Source: Wurfbainia villosa (Eukaryota > Streptophyta > Magnoliopsida > Zingiberales > Zingiberaceae). Taken from it: a DNA stretch of 64,000 nucleotides. Each line of letters starts with the position of its first letter. Position 1 is the first letter of the stretch. The position numbers were made by a program, and so were the translations under genes. Shown one piece after another: positions 22,470-32,097 of the stretch. The stretch covers positions 106,629,179-106,693,178 of the forward strand of contig CM045996.1 in NCBI GenBank assembly GCA_025175895.1, read 5' to 3'. The notes beneath the pieces were generated by a model. It searched no databases, was not told the origin of the DNA, and saw nothing but the letters and a program-made list of their open reading frames with translations.

Positions 22470-24343
22470 TGTAGGGATTTTTTTATGCAAAATAGCATAT
22501 GCACAACGGAAAAATAGGATCCCTTCCAAGTGATCCTTGCGAAAGAAAACCTCGTACAAAAATAAATTTCTCAAAAACCTATCTTATAGGAGAATACTAC
22601 CTTTGTTGCGTGCCATTTTTAAATCCCGCTTCTCCTTAGGTTTGTTGGATCTTTTAGCACGTTCAAATGTCCGTGCCTCTATATGTATCCACACGAGCAA
22701 GCTCTTGTCTCACAAAAGAAACTAGAAGAGCTCTCCTTTACTTCTTGCTAGAGAAGTCCCTAAAGGAGAGGAAGGTAGGGAAAAAGAGAAAGGAAGAAGA
22801 AGACCACTCTTCTTGCTACACTCACTAAAGCCACACAACCAAAGCCTTTCACCACCAAGCTCTCTCCAAGCCTCTAGCTTCCAACTACTTGGCCGGCCAC
22901 CCCATGGAGTGTTTTATAGGATTGAAAAAACCTTTCACCTCCTATCTTATTCAATGCAATCAATTGCATTGAAAAACAATCACTCCTTGTTTGGACGGCC
23001 ACATGTGGAGGAAATCCAAAGGTCAAAACCCTTTGTCTCCTTCCACCTCATCAAGCTTATGTGGCATGCTTATGTGGCATTCATGCATGTTGAATTAATC
23101 TTATTAATTCAATAAGCTTATGTTATCATATTGAATTAATCTCATTAAATCTATAAGGTAACATATTGAATTAATCTTATTAAATCAATTTAGCTTAGGA
23201 TATCATGATAACATATTTATTTAATCTTATTAAATTAATAAGCTTAGCATATTGAATTAATCTCATTAAATCAATAAGCTAAAATTCTCTTTAAGCTTAA
23301 AGTCCAAAAACCATTTTCTACTTAAGCTTATTCCCAAATTATTCTAGTCAAACTAGAATGCACTAATTCTTCTAATCATCATGCTCTTTGTGTGTGACCC
23401 TATAGGCTCTCATAACATTGGCAGTGGATCTAAACTCTTTTAGATACACAAGCAATGAGCGACATCTAGCAATACATCATTGCTACCCAAGTTACGAAAT
23501 AAGTCAAGATCCGACTAACCTTTCCGTGACTACTATAATGTATGACTGTGTCCTTCTATCCTTGATATCAGATTGACCAATGAGGCATAGACTGTGTCAT
23601 CCTCAATCAATCTATGTGTTTCTTGATCCCTGAGTAAACTAACTCAAACAAATGAGTTCAATATCTCATATTGACTCATTCGAGCATGGTCATGCATTTT
23701 AGTAGTTCTACTCAATCAAGGGGCCCACAGATATCACTCCCGTCATATGGGAGGGATAGATCCCATCTACATCACTCACATCCCTCCGCATAATTTGTTA
23801 TATACCCAGTAATCGCCTTTATGGTTCACCCTGTTACGGGTGACGTTTGACGATACCAAAGTACATAACTCCTTATGTAGGGAACCATAGTGACTTCAGG
23901 TTTGAGGACTATTCATACCAATAGTCACATGAGAAAGTTTATGACACTCATATGACGATCCATGAAACTTTCTCATGGAGGGTCAGTTCAGTATATATTC
24001 TCTAATATATACCCATGTGTCAACTTGATATCATATATCCATGACTTGTGAGATCAAGTCATCAATGTACCTACATGCTAGTCTTTATGTATTAATATTG
24101 CCCTTGCATATTAATACTTGACTAGGAACATTTAGGAAAGTGTTCTCTACAACCTCTCATAATCAATTCTGCCAATTGATGTGCTGTAGATAAGAACCTA
24201 CTTTTCTAGGGCATTATTATATTTAATTTAGCTGGCACAAGCAAGACATAAATATAATAACCAATCCTTTGCCTTTATAGAATATGATACAAAATGTTCT
24301 CTATCCAACCATCACATGATTGGTTCTAGGGCTATAACTAACA
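22470..24343 (-). repeat. Element D left (3') LTR
   Basis: It starts TGTAGGG and ends ACTAACA. It is very similar to the pieces of the right LTR, with only occasional substitutions. A TATA-like motif lies at 22911-22920 (CCTATAAAAC on the minus strand). The region 23090-23290 is a run of TTGAATTAATCTTATTAAAT-like units. Confidence 0.92.
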
Positions 24344-24355
24344 ATCTCTCACTAG
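24344..24355 (-). other. Polypurine tract of element D
   Basis: The minus strand reads GCTAGTGAGAGATTG running into the LTR start. It is the usual position, though less purine-rich than in C or B. Confidence 0.75.
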
Positions 24356-24357
24356 CA

Positions 24358-24918
24358 CTAGTACCAATCACTATAATATCTAATACCTAGTGACCTAGTG
24401 TGACCATCATGCTTCCTCTGTGCCAAAGCCTTGGTCAATGGATCTGCGATGTTAGCTTCTGTCGGTACTCTGCATATCCTCACATCTCCTCTATCGATGA
24501 TCTCTCGATTGAGATGGAAGCGCCGCAGTATGTGTTTGTTCCGCTGATGTGATCGAGGTTCCTTAGCCTGTGCAATAGCCCCATTGTTGTCACAATAGAG
24601 GTTTATTGGATCTGCAATGCTAGGAACTACCCCAAGTTCACTGATGAACTTGCGGAGCCAAACAGCCTCCTTTCGCATCGACTAGAATATACTAAACTTC
24701 ATTGTAGAATCAGCAACTGTGTCCTGCTTCGAACTCTTCCAGCTCACAGCTCCACCATTCAGGCAAAACACGTACCCCGATTGCGATCTATAGTCATCCT
24801 TGTCTGTTTGGAAGCTTGCATCACTGTAACCCTTTAGAGTTAGCTCCTCATTGCCTCCAAATATCAGGAAATATTCTTTCGTTCTTCGTAAGTATTTAAG
24901 AATATTTTTGACTGCTAT
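24358..24918 (-). pseudogene. RNase H, element D
   Basis: 24358-24678 carries the catalytic Asp in YCDNNGAIA, the H-L-N-R-E-I motif and the ADPLTKAL tail. The N-terminal part (about 24680-24918) has the first catalytic Asp region near 24780. A TAG at about 24684, inside the TEAEYIAASEA-type motif, gives a degraded sequence. The catalytic Glu segment is lost. Confidence 0.84.
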
Positions 24919-26115
24919 CTAGTGACTTTCACCTGGATCTGACTGGTATCTACTCGTCATGCTCAAAGCATACGAGACGTCAGGACGAGTACAAAGCATG
25001 GCGTACATGATAGACCCTATAGCAGATGCATAAGGGATCTTATCCATGCAATCTCTCTCCTCCTTAGAAGAGGGACATTGAGTCTTCGAAAGACTCACAC
25101 CATGTGATAAAGGCAGAAATCCTTTCTTGGAATTTTGCATAGCAAAATGATCTAGCACTTTATCAATGTATGTACTCTGACTTAGGCCAAGTAATCTTTT
25201 AGATCTATCTCTATAGATCTTGATTCCTAGTATATAGGCAGCTTCACCTAAGTCTTTCATTGAGAAACAATTCCCTAACCACATCTTCACAGACTGGAGT
25301 GAGGGAATATCATTTCCGATGAGAAGTATGTCATCTACATACAAGACAAGAAATACAACTGTTCTCCCACTATTTCTCTTGTAGACACAAGGTTTATCTT
25401 CATTCTTGATGAAACCAAACTCCTTGATTGCATCATCGAATCGAAGATTCCAGCTTCGAGAGGCTTGCTTTAGTCCATAAATGGACCTTTGCAGTTTGCA
25501 TACCTTTCCAGGATGCTTTGGATCTTCAAAACCCTCAGGCTGTGTCATGTACACATCCTCGAGTAGCTTTCCATTCAGAAAAGTGGTTTTGACATCCATC
25601 TGCCAGATCTCATAATAGTGGTAGGCTGCAATAGCAAGCATGATCCGAATGGATTTAAGCATCGCAACTGGTGAAAAGGTTTCATCATAGTCAATACCAT
25701 GAATTTGTTTGAATCCTTTAGCCACCAATCTACCTTTATAGGTATGCTTATTACCATCCATATCAGTCTTTACTTTAAAGACCCACTTACACCCAATGGG
25801 TTTTACCCCTTCAGGTGGATCAACCAAAGTCCATACTTGGTTAGTGTACATGGATTTCATTTCGGATCTCATGGCCTCTAGCCATTTCTCGGAATCTGGG
25901 CTCATCATAGCTTTTTGATAGGATGTAGGCTCGTCAAGATCGACAAGCAATACATCACCGTTGTCAGCCAAGAGAAAAGAATATCTCTCGGGTTGACGAC
26001 GGATCCTATCAGATCTACGAAGAGGTTGGTCTACTTGAACAGGTGTTTGCTCCACAACTCTTTGGGCAACAATTTCCTCATCCACAACACTTTGTGGTGC
26101 CTGTTCATTTTCCAT
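24919..26115 (-). CDS. Reverse transcriptase with linker, element D
   Basis: This 398-aa ORF covers the acidic linker (residues 1-60) and the whole RT. It shows VWTLVDPPEGVKPIGCKWVF, KGRLVAKGF, GIDYDETFSPVAMLKSI, the catalytic Asp in QMDVKTTFLNG, SIYGLKQASRSWNLRFD, the active box LYVDDILLIGND, and NSKKGFLPLSHG. All active-site residues are intact. The ORF ends at the RT-RNase H connection. A TAA just upstream, near 26180, separates it from integrase. Confidence 0.9.
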   Translation of the reverse strand: MENEQAPQSVVDEEIVAQRVVEQTPVQVDQPLRRSDRIRRQPERYSFLLADNGDVLLVDLDEPTSYQKAMMSPDSEKWLEAMRSEMKSMYTNQVWTLVDPPEGVKPIGCKWVFKVKTDMDGNKHTYKGRLVAKGFKQIHGIDYDETFSPVAMLKSIRIMLAIAAYHYYEIWQMDVKTTFLNGKLLEDVYMTQPEGFEDPKHPGKVCKLQRSIYGLKQASRSWNLRFDDAIKEFGFIKNEDKPCVYKRNSGRTVVFLVLYVDDILLIGNDIPSLQSVKMWLGNCFSMKDLGEAAYILGIKIYRDRSKRLLGLSQSTYIDKVLDHFAMQNSKKGFLPLSHGVSLSKTQCPSSKEERDCMDKIPYASAIGSIMYAMLCTRPDVSYALSMTSRYQSDPGESH

Positions 26116-26175
26116 CGAATCCTTAGTGTTATCTTCATCTTGAATTTCTTCAAGATGAATTTTACTCCCACTAGT

Positions 26176-26397
26176 TTATCTAGAAATAAATTCCCTTTCT
26201 AGAAAGACAACATTTCTGGCAACAAACACCTTGCCAAGTGTGGGATTGTAAAAGTAATATCCCTTAGTTTCCTTGGGATATCCTACAAAATAACACTTAT
26301 CTGATTTGGGTCCTAGTTTATCTGAGACTTGACATCTAACATAAGCTTCACAACCCAAATCTTTATAAAAGACATTTTGGGACTCTTCCCAGTCCAT
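26176..26397 (-). pseudogene. Integrase C-terminal segment, element D
   Basis: This short in-frame block with GCEAYVRCQVSDKLGPKSDK and VGYPKETKGYYFY follows the integrase core in another frame. A one-base shift near 26340-26350 turns the conserved IWGCEAYV into IWVVKLM in the upstream ORF. Confidence 0.85.
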
Positions 26398-28316
26398 AAC
26401 GTATATGGTGTCTTTTCTACGGCTTTTGATGGGACGCGATTATGTGTGAAAGCTGCTGTCTCTAGAGCTAAACCCCAAAAGGAAGTAGGTAGATCAGTCT
26501 GGCTCGTCATTGATCGTACCATATCTAATAGAGTACGATTTCTCCTCTCAGATACACCATTCCATTGTGGTGTTCCAGGTGGAGTGAGTTGGGATATTAT
26601 CCCACACTCAGCCAGGTGATCATGAAACTCTTGACTAAGGTATTCACCACCTCGATCTGATCGAAGTAGCTTAATACGCTTACCAAGTTGGTTTTGTACT
26701 TCATTCTTGAATTCTTTGAACTTTTCAAAGGATTCTGACTTATGTCTCATCAAATATAAGTAGCCAAATCTACTCATATCATCAGTGAAAGTAATAAAGT
26801 ACTTATAGCCTCCTCTGGCTTCGACATTGAAAGGACCACATACATCAGTATGTATGAGTCCTAACAAGTCCGTCGCTCTCTCGCCATGTCCACTAAATGG
26901 AGTTTTAGTCATCTTTCCTAAAAGACAAGATTCGCATACCTCATATGATTCAAAATCAAATGAGTCCAATAATCCATCTTTATGGAGTTGGGATATGCGT
27001 TTTTCATTTATGTGACCTAGGCGACAGTGCCAGAGATATGTTTGGTTCAAATTATTCGATTTGAACCGTTTGGTATTTACGTTATAAATTGGGTTTTCTA
27101 AATCTAGAACATAGAGACCATTCATAAGTGGTGCATTACAATAGAACATTTCATTCAAATAAATGGAACAACATTTGTCCTTTATTATAAAAGAAAAGTT
27201 TTTCTCGTCTAAACAAGATACAGAAATTATGTTCTTCGTTAATGCAGGTACATAAAAGCACTCCTCTAGTTCTAAGATAAGCCTAGTGGGCAAAGACAAA
27301 GAATATGTTCCTACAGCTACAACAGCAACTTTTGCGCCATTGCCTACTCGTAGGTCCACTTCGCCTTTTGCCATTAGTCTACTATTTCTCAGTCCCTGCA
27401 CATTAGTACAAATGTGAGATGCACATCCGGTATCTAATACCCATGTAGAAGAAATAGATAGATTAACTTCTATAACGTGTATACCTGAGGCAGAAGTCCC
27501 ACTTCTTTTCTTCTTTACTTCCTCAAGGTAGACTTTGTAGTTCCGCTTCCAGTGTCCAGTCTCACCCCAATGGAAATAGTTCCCTTCCTTAGGTACTTTG
27601 CTTTTACCCTTTGAAGTGGATGAATTGGCCTTGCCTTTGGCTTGGGTCTTACCCTTGCCTTTGCGCTTACCTTTGCCCTTTTTGACCATTAGTATGTTAC
27701 TAACTTTCTTCTTGAGATTCGGTTCAGCAGTTCTTAACATGCTGAGAATCTCAGGCAAAGGTTTATCAATTTCATTCATGTTATAATTCATGACGAATTG
27801 ATTATATGCTTCCGGCAATGATTGCAGGATAACATCAGTTGCCAATTCTTGGCTCAGTGGAAAACCTAGTCTTTCAAGGTTCTGAACGTACCCTATCATT
27901 TTAAGTACGTGAGTTCCTACAGGTGTTCCTTCTTGCATCTTGCATGCAAAAAAAGCCTTAGACACTTCAAAACGCTCGTGCCTAGCTTGTCCTTGATATA
28001 GTTGTTTCAAATGCTCAACCATATCATAGGCATCCATGTTCTCATGTTGCTTCTGAAGCTCAGAGTTCATGGTGGCATGCATAAGACATGACATATCTAA
28101 TGCGTCATCTTGATGCTTCTTATAAGCATCCTTTTCAGCACGAGTGGCCACAGGGGCGGTTGTTTCAGGGATAGACTGCTCTAGGACATACAGTTTACGT
28201 TCTTGCTTGAGGATAATCCTCAAGTTCCTATACCAGTCTAGAAAGTTAGCTCCATTGAGCTTGTCTTTCTCAAGGACAGATCGCAAGTTGAGGGGGTGTG
28301 TCGTGTTAGATGACAT
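26313..28316 (-). CDS. gag-protease-integrase polyprotein, element D
   Basis: 667 aa from the ATG at 28314-28316 (MSSNTTHPLNLRSVLEKDKL). Domains in order: Gag (about 1-210); lysine/glycine-rich linker (210-250); a knuckle with all three Cys lost (YFHW-x4-H-x4-Y, about 248-261); protease with active-site WVLDTGCASHIC (about 290); integrase finger with HCRLGH and CESC intact (about 430-470); integrase core with Asp in IHTDVCGPF, Asp in LLRSDRGGEY and Glu in NGVSERRNRT (about 490-610). The terminal residues are frameshifted. It is the longest ORF in the window and probably recent, but it cannot be a normal RNA-binding Gag. Confidence 0.9.
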   Translation of the reverse strand: MSSNTTHPLNLRSVLEKDKLNGANFLDWYRNLRIILKQERKLYVLEQSIPETTAPVATRAEKDAYKKHQDDALDMSCLMHATMNSELQKQHENMDAYDMVEHLKQLYQGQARHERFEVSKAFFACKMQEGTPVGTHVLKMIGYVQNLERLGFPLSQELATDVILQSLPEAYNQFVMNYNMNEIDKPLPEILSMLRTAEPNLKKKVSNILMVKKGKGKRKGKGKTQAKGKANSSTSKGKSKVPKEGNYFHWGETGHWKRNYKVYLEEVKKKRSGTSASGIHVIEVNLSISSTWVLDTGCASHICTNVQGLRNSRLMAKGEVDLRVGNGAKVAVVAVGTYSLSLPTRLILELEECFYVPALTKNIISVSCLDEKNFSFIIKDKCCSIYLNEMFYCNAPLMNGLYVLDLENPIYNVNTKRFKSNNLNQTYLWHCRLGHINEKRISQLHKDGLLDSFDFESYEVCESCLLGKMTKTPFSGHGERATDLLGLIHTDVCGPFNVEARGGYKYFITFTDDMSRFGYLYLMRHKSESFEKFKEFKNEVQNQLGKRIKLLRSDRGGEYLSQEFHDHLAECGIISQLTPPGTPQWNGVSERRNRTLLDMVRSMTSQTDLPTSFWGLALETAAFTHNRVPSKAVEKTPYTLWTGKSPKMSFIKIWVVKLMLDVKSQIN

Positions 28317-29519
28317 GGTGATCTACAACATTAAAATGCAAAATTAAGTATCATACCTAAGTCATTTAATTAGGCCTTTAATTAAATGAGGCTCCCACTA
28401 AATTCTCATAGCTTTGATATGAGCTAATCATTGATGTAGGCAAACACATTTTGCTTACATCATTAGCTTTATTTAGCTATAAATTTATATGGGATAAAGA
28501 TCCACATCATACTTCATTTTGAGTTAGCTTTGGCTAATCGCCCAAGACGTAGTATGATTAGGTAGGCACTCTTTTGCCAATTACATCTGATGTAACTCTT
28601 TAATAGCTTTGGTTAAGTTTAGATTAGTTTAGTGCTTATTCCTAAACTAGCTTCCAGGCCGTGGCGAGGCACAGAGGCCTTCTTTGATATCGGAGCAACG
28701 ACCACTTTCTAAGACAAAGCTGATGTTAAAATCACAAAACTAATTTTTAAAACTTATGTTCAAAGCTAATATATGCCTCTACTTTCTTAATTAAATAAGA
28801 AAAACTTAATTAAGTCTTAACCAAGTTTGATAGCGGGACATCATGATTGTCCACTCGCACTCTTCCAAGATAAAATGCATTGCTTTGCTTTGGCAAACCC
28901 AACAACAAATGATCGAGGAAGTAGTGAGTACCAAATTTTGGTAGGCATATCGTTTTTAACTTATTAAGAAATAAACATGCATCACATACATATTAGCATA
29001 CATCACATATAAGCTAAATTAACATGCATCACATACATATTAAACTAAGCGTGTCATGGTTATGACCCTTATTCTACAATCTTCTCAAGCCAATGAAAAG
29101 ATTGATTGGTCAACCTAGGGATAGCATCTTCTCCCAAGTGCTTCCTTTTGGTTGTCTTGTGTTGTTGACTTCCTCCTTGTAACGTCATCTTCCAAAGGAC
29201 CCTCCATCTTTATTTTGTATATTACAAAAGGAGAAATACTCGAGTTACATTCGAGTTTAAAACTACTTTTACAACAAGAATTTTTGGAGAAAGGCACGAC
29301 ACGCAGGCCATATTAAGAATTACAACACACACATTCACAAACTTTTTGGGACTAGGCCATAACCATGCACCATGTCAATTTTAACTTTTAAAAGACATCG
29401 AATATTTTATTATGTTTGAAAAATTGCTAATGCAATTATCAACTCATAATAAAATTTATCCTACTTCTATATCATATATAAAATAGAGAAAACCTATTTT
29501 TATACGATCTTTCGCAAGT
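28317..29519 (-). other. Untranslated leader of element D with hairpins
   Basis: There is no supported ORF. Inverted repeats seen: 28433-28461 (GATGTA and GCAAA arms), 28506-28558 (ATCATAC / GTATGAT, with inner TTAGC / GCTAA), 28581-28595 (TTACATC / GATGTAA) and 28625-28649 (TAGTTTAG / CTAAACTA). The last abuts the module at 28649-28723. The rest to 29519 is AT-rich without clear structure. Confidence 0.6.
28649..28723 (-). other. Structured RNA module, D copy
   Basis: The plus strand reads AGCTTCCAGGCCGTGGCG, then AGGCACAGAGGCCTTCTTTG, and ends AGACAAAGCTGAT. The terminal AGCTT / AAGCT can pair, and GGCC occurs at both ends of the inner segment. It differs from 10487-10559 by a few substitutions and a 2-3 nt indel. 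Confidence 0.65.
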
Positions 29520-29532
29520 GGCTCTGATACCA
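29520..29532 (-). other. Primer binding site of element D
   Basis: The minus strand reads TGGTATCAGAGCC, one base from the right LTR. Confidence 0.92.
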
Positions 29533-30796
29533 CTGTAGGGATTTTTTATGCAAAATAGCATATGTGCAACGGAAAAATAGGATCCCTTCCAAGTGATCCT
29601 TGTGAAAGAAAACCTCGTACAAAAATAAATTTCTCAAAAACCTATCTTATAGGAGAATATTACCTTTGTTGCGTGCCCTTTTTAAATCCCGCTTCTCCTT
29701 GGGTTTGTTGGATCTTTTAGCACATTCAAATGTTCATGCCTCTATATGTATCCACACGAGCAAGCTCTTGTGTCATAAAAGAAACTAGAAGAGCTCTCCT
29801 TTACTTCTTGCTAGAGAAGTCCCTAAAGGAGAGGAAGGTAGGGAAAAAGAGAAAGGAAGAAGAAGACCACTCTTCTTGCTACACTCACAAAAGCCACACA
29901 ACCAAAGCCTCTCACCACCAAGCTCTCTCCAAGCCTCTAGCTTCCAACTACTTGGCCAGCCACCCCATGGAGTGTTTTATAGGATTAAAAAAACCTTTCA
30001 CCTCCTATCACATTCAATGCAATCAATTGCATTGAAAAACAATGTTTGGCCGACCACATGTGGAGGAAATCCAAAGGTCAAAACCCTTTCTCTCCTTCCA
30101 CCTCATCAAGCTTATGTGGCATGCTTATGTGGCATTCATGCATGTTGAATTAATCTTATTAATTCAATAAGCTTATGTTATCATATTGAATTAATCTCAT
30201 TAAATCAATAAGGTAACATATTGAATTAATCTTATTAAATCAATTTAGCTTAGGATATCATGATAACATATTTATTTAATCTTATTAAATTAATAAGCTT
30301 AGCATATTGAATTAATCTCATTAAATCAATAAGCTAAAATTCTCTTTAAGCTTAAAGTCCAAAAACCATTTTGTACTTAAGCTTATTCCCAAATTATTCT
30401 AGTCAAACTAGAATGCACTAATTCTTCTAATCATCATGCTCTTTGTGTGTGACCCTATAGGCTCTCATAACGTTGGCAGTAGATCTAAACTCTTTTAGAT
30501 AGACAAGCAATGAGCGGCATCTAGCAATACATCATTGCTACCCAAGTTACGAAATAAGTCAAGATCCGACTAACCTTTCCGTGACTACTATAATGTATGA
30601 CCGTGTCCTTCTATCCTTGATATCAGATTGACCAATGAGACATAGACCGTATCATCCTCGATCAATCTATGTGTTTCTTGATCCCTGAGTAAACTAACTC
30701 AAACAAATGAGCTCAATATCTCATATTGACTCATTCGAGCATGGCCATGAGTTTTAGTAGTTCTACTCAATCAAGGGGCCCATAGATATCACTCCC

Positions 30797-31917
30797 TGTT
30801 GGTGCAGTGGGCACCTAAGTCGAACCTAAGTTTTGATTATAGCAAACGATACAAAGTTAAGCTTATATTGTTATCTCACGAGCTAAATCAAGTGTGCAGA
30901 AAAGTCTCAATGCTGGAGCTGAAGGCTAGCGACACCTGGAGGAAGCCGCGGTGGTCGGGCGACACTCGAGTGATTTCGGAGGGAGCCGATGGAATCGAGT
31001 GGAAGGCCGAAAGCAAAAGCAACACGTAAGTATCGAGGTAAGCTCGTGTGTGTGAGCGTAAGTGAAGTCGTATCCTCTTTACGGGGATGATCTTAAGCGT
31101 AGATCCGACCCAAGACATCTCATAGGTGGTCTAGGTCGAGATCGGACGGTCGAAGACCGTCGGAAGTATGTTTTTGTTGAGCTAACTTTGACTTGCAGTA
31201 AGCATCAGTCGACTGCCAGCTTGGAGGACTCCGACGTGTATCACCGATCGCGAGAAGGTCATCAATCGGACCGATGTCGCCATCGATCGATCGATGATGG
31301 CCATCGATCGATGGTCAATGATCAGATTCGAGGAGTCAAGGCTTATCACTCCACCTCAAAGCGGTTTGGTGTCCATTTGTGATTGGTTGAAGACCCACTC
31401 GAAAAGGGGCTCAAAGAAGGGGCTCAAAGGCTATAAAAGGAGGGCCAAACCTAGGGTTTTTACAACAATTCTAAGCTTCCAAAAAGTCTCCGCAAAGCTA
31501 CCGACAACAACGTGCTTCTTCTTCTCCGACGTCTAGGTTTCATTTCCTTTATTTTTGTACGTCGGTTTTAATTTTAGTGTCGTTGCTCATTTATATTCTT
31601 CGAAGCTATTTTTCTATCGTAACGAGGAGAGGGGGAGTGTCCCTCTACCTCAAGTTTTTTTGTATCGATTAACTCCTACCTCCAACGAGGAGGAGTTTGT
31701 TTAGTGATTTGCCCTCCGTGCGTGGTCAAGGACCACTAGGGCCTTGGAGTAGTAGCCTTCGGCTACGAACCAAGTAAATATCTTATTTCTATTGTCTCCT
31801 TTACTTTTTGTTTTGCTTATCTTTCCGCTGCGCATATTTGTCTTGAAACGAATTTGAAAAAGTTTTTTTCTTTCGCTATTCACCCCCCCCCCTCTAGCGA
31901 ACCACATTGATCCAACA
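30797..31917 (+). mobile_element. Element E: solo LTR of a SIRE-like family
   Basis: 1121 bp, TGTTGGTGCA to GATCCAACA, flanked by CTCCC (30792-30796, 31918-31922). There is no internal sequence, so it is a solo LTR left by LTR-LTR recombination. TATAAAAGG at 31432-31440 is the likely promoter. The 3' end carries TCGCTATTCACCCCCCCCCC next to CTCTAGCG (about 31875-31901), the same terminal motif as in element B in opposite orientation. A CAGTCGACTG palindrome is near 31206. The small ORFs in it are not genes. Confidence 0.92.
31432..31440 (+). promoter_or_regulatory. TATA box of LTR E
   Basis: TATAAAAGG lies about 485 bp before the LTR 3' end. It is followed within 15 bp by an AAACCTAGGG telobox-like sequence. 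Confidence 0.65.
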
Positions 31918-32097
31918 CTCCCGTCATATGGGAGGGATAGATCCCATCTACATCACTCACATCCCTCCGCATAATTTGTTATATACCCAGTAATCGCCTT
32001 TATGGTCCACCCTATTATGGGTGACGTTTGACGATACCAAAGTACATAACTCCTTATGTAGGGAACCGTAGTGACTTCAGGTTTGAGGACTATTCAT

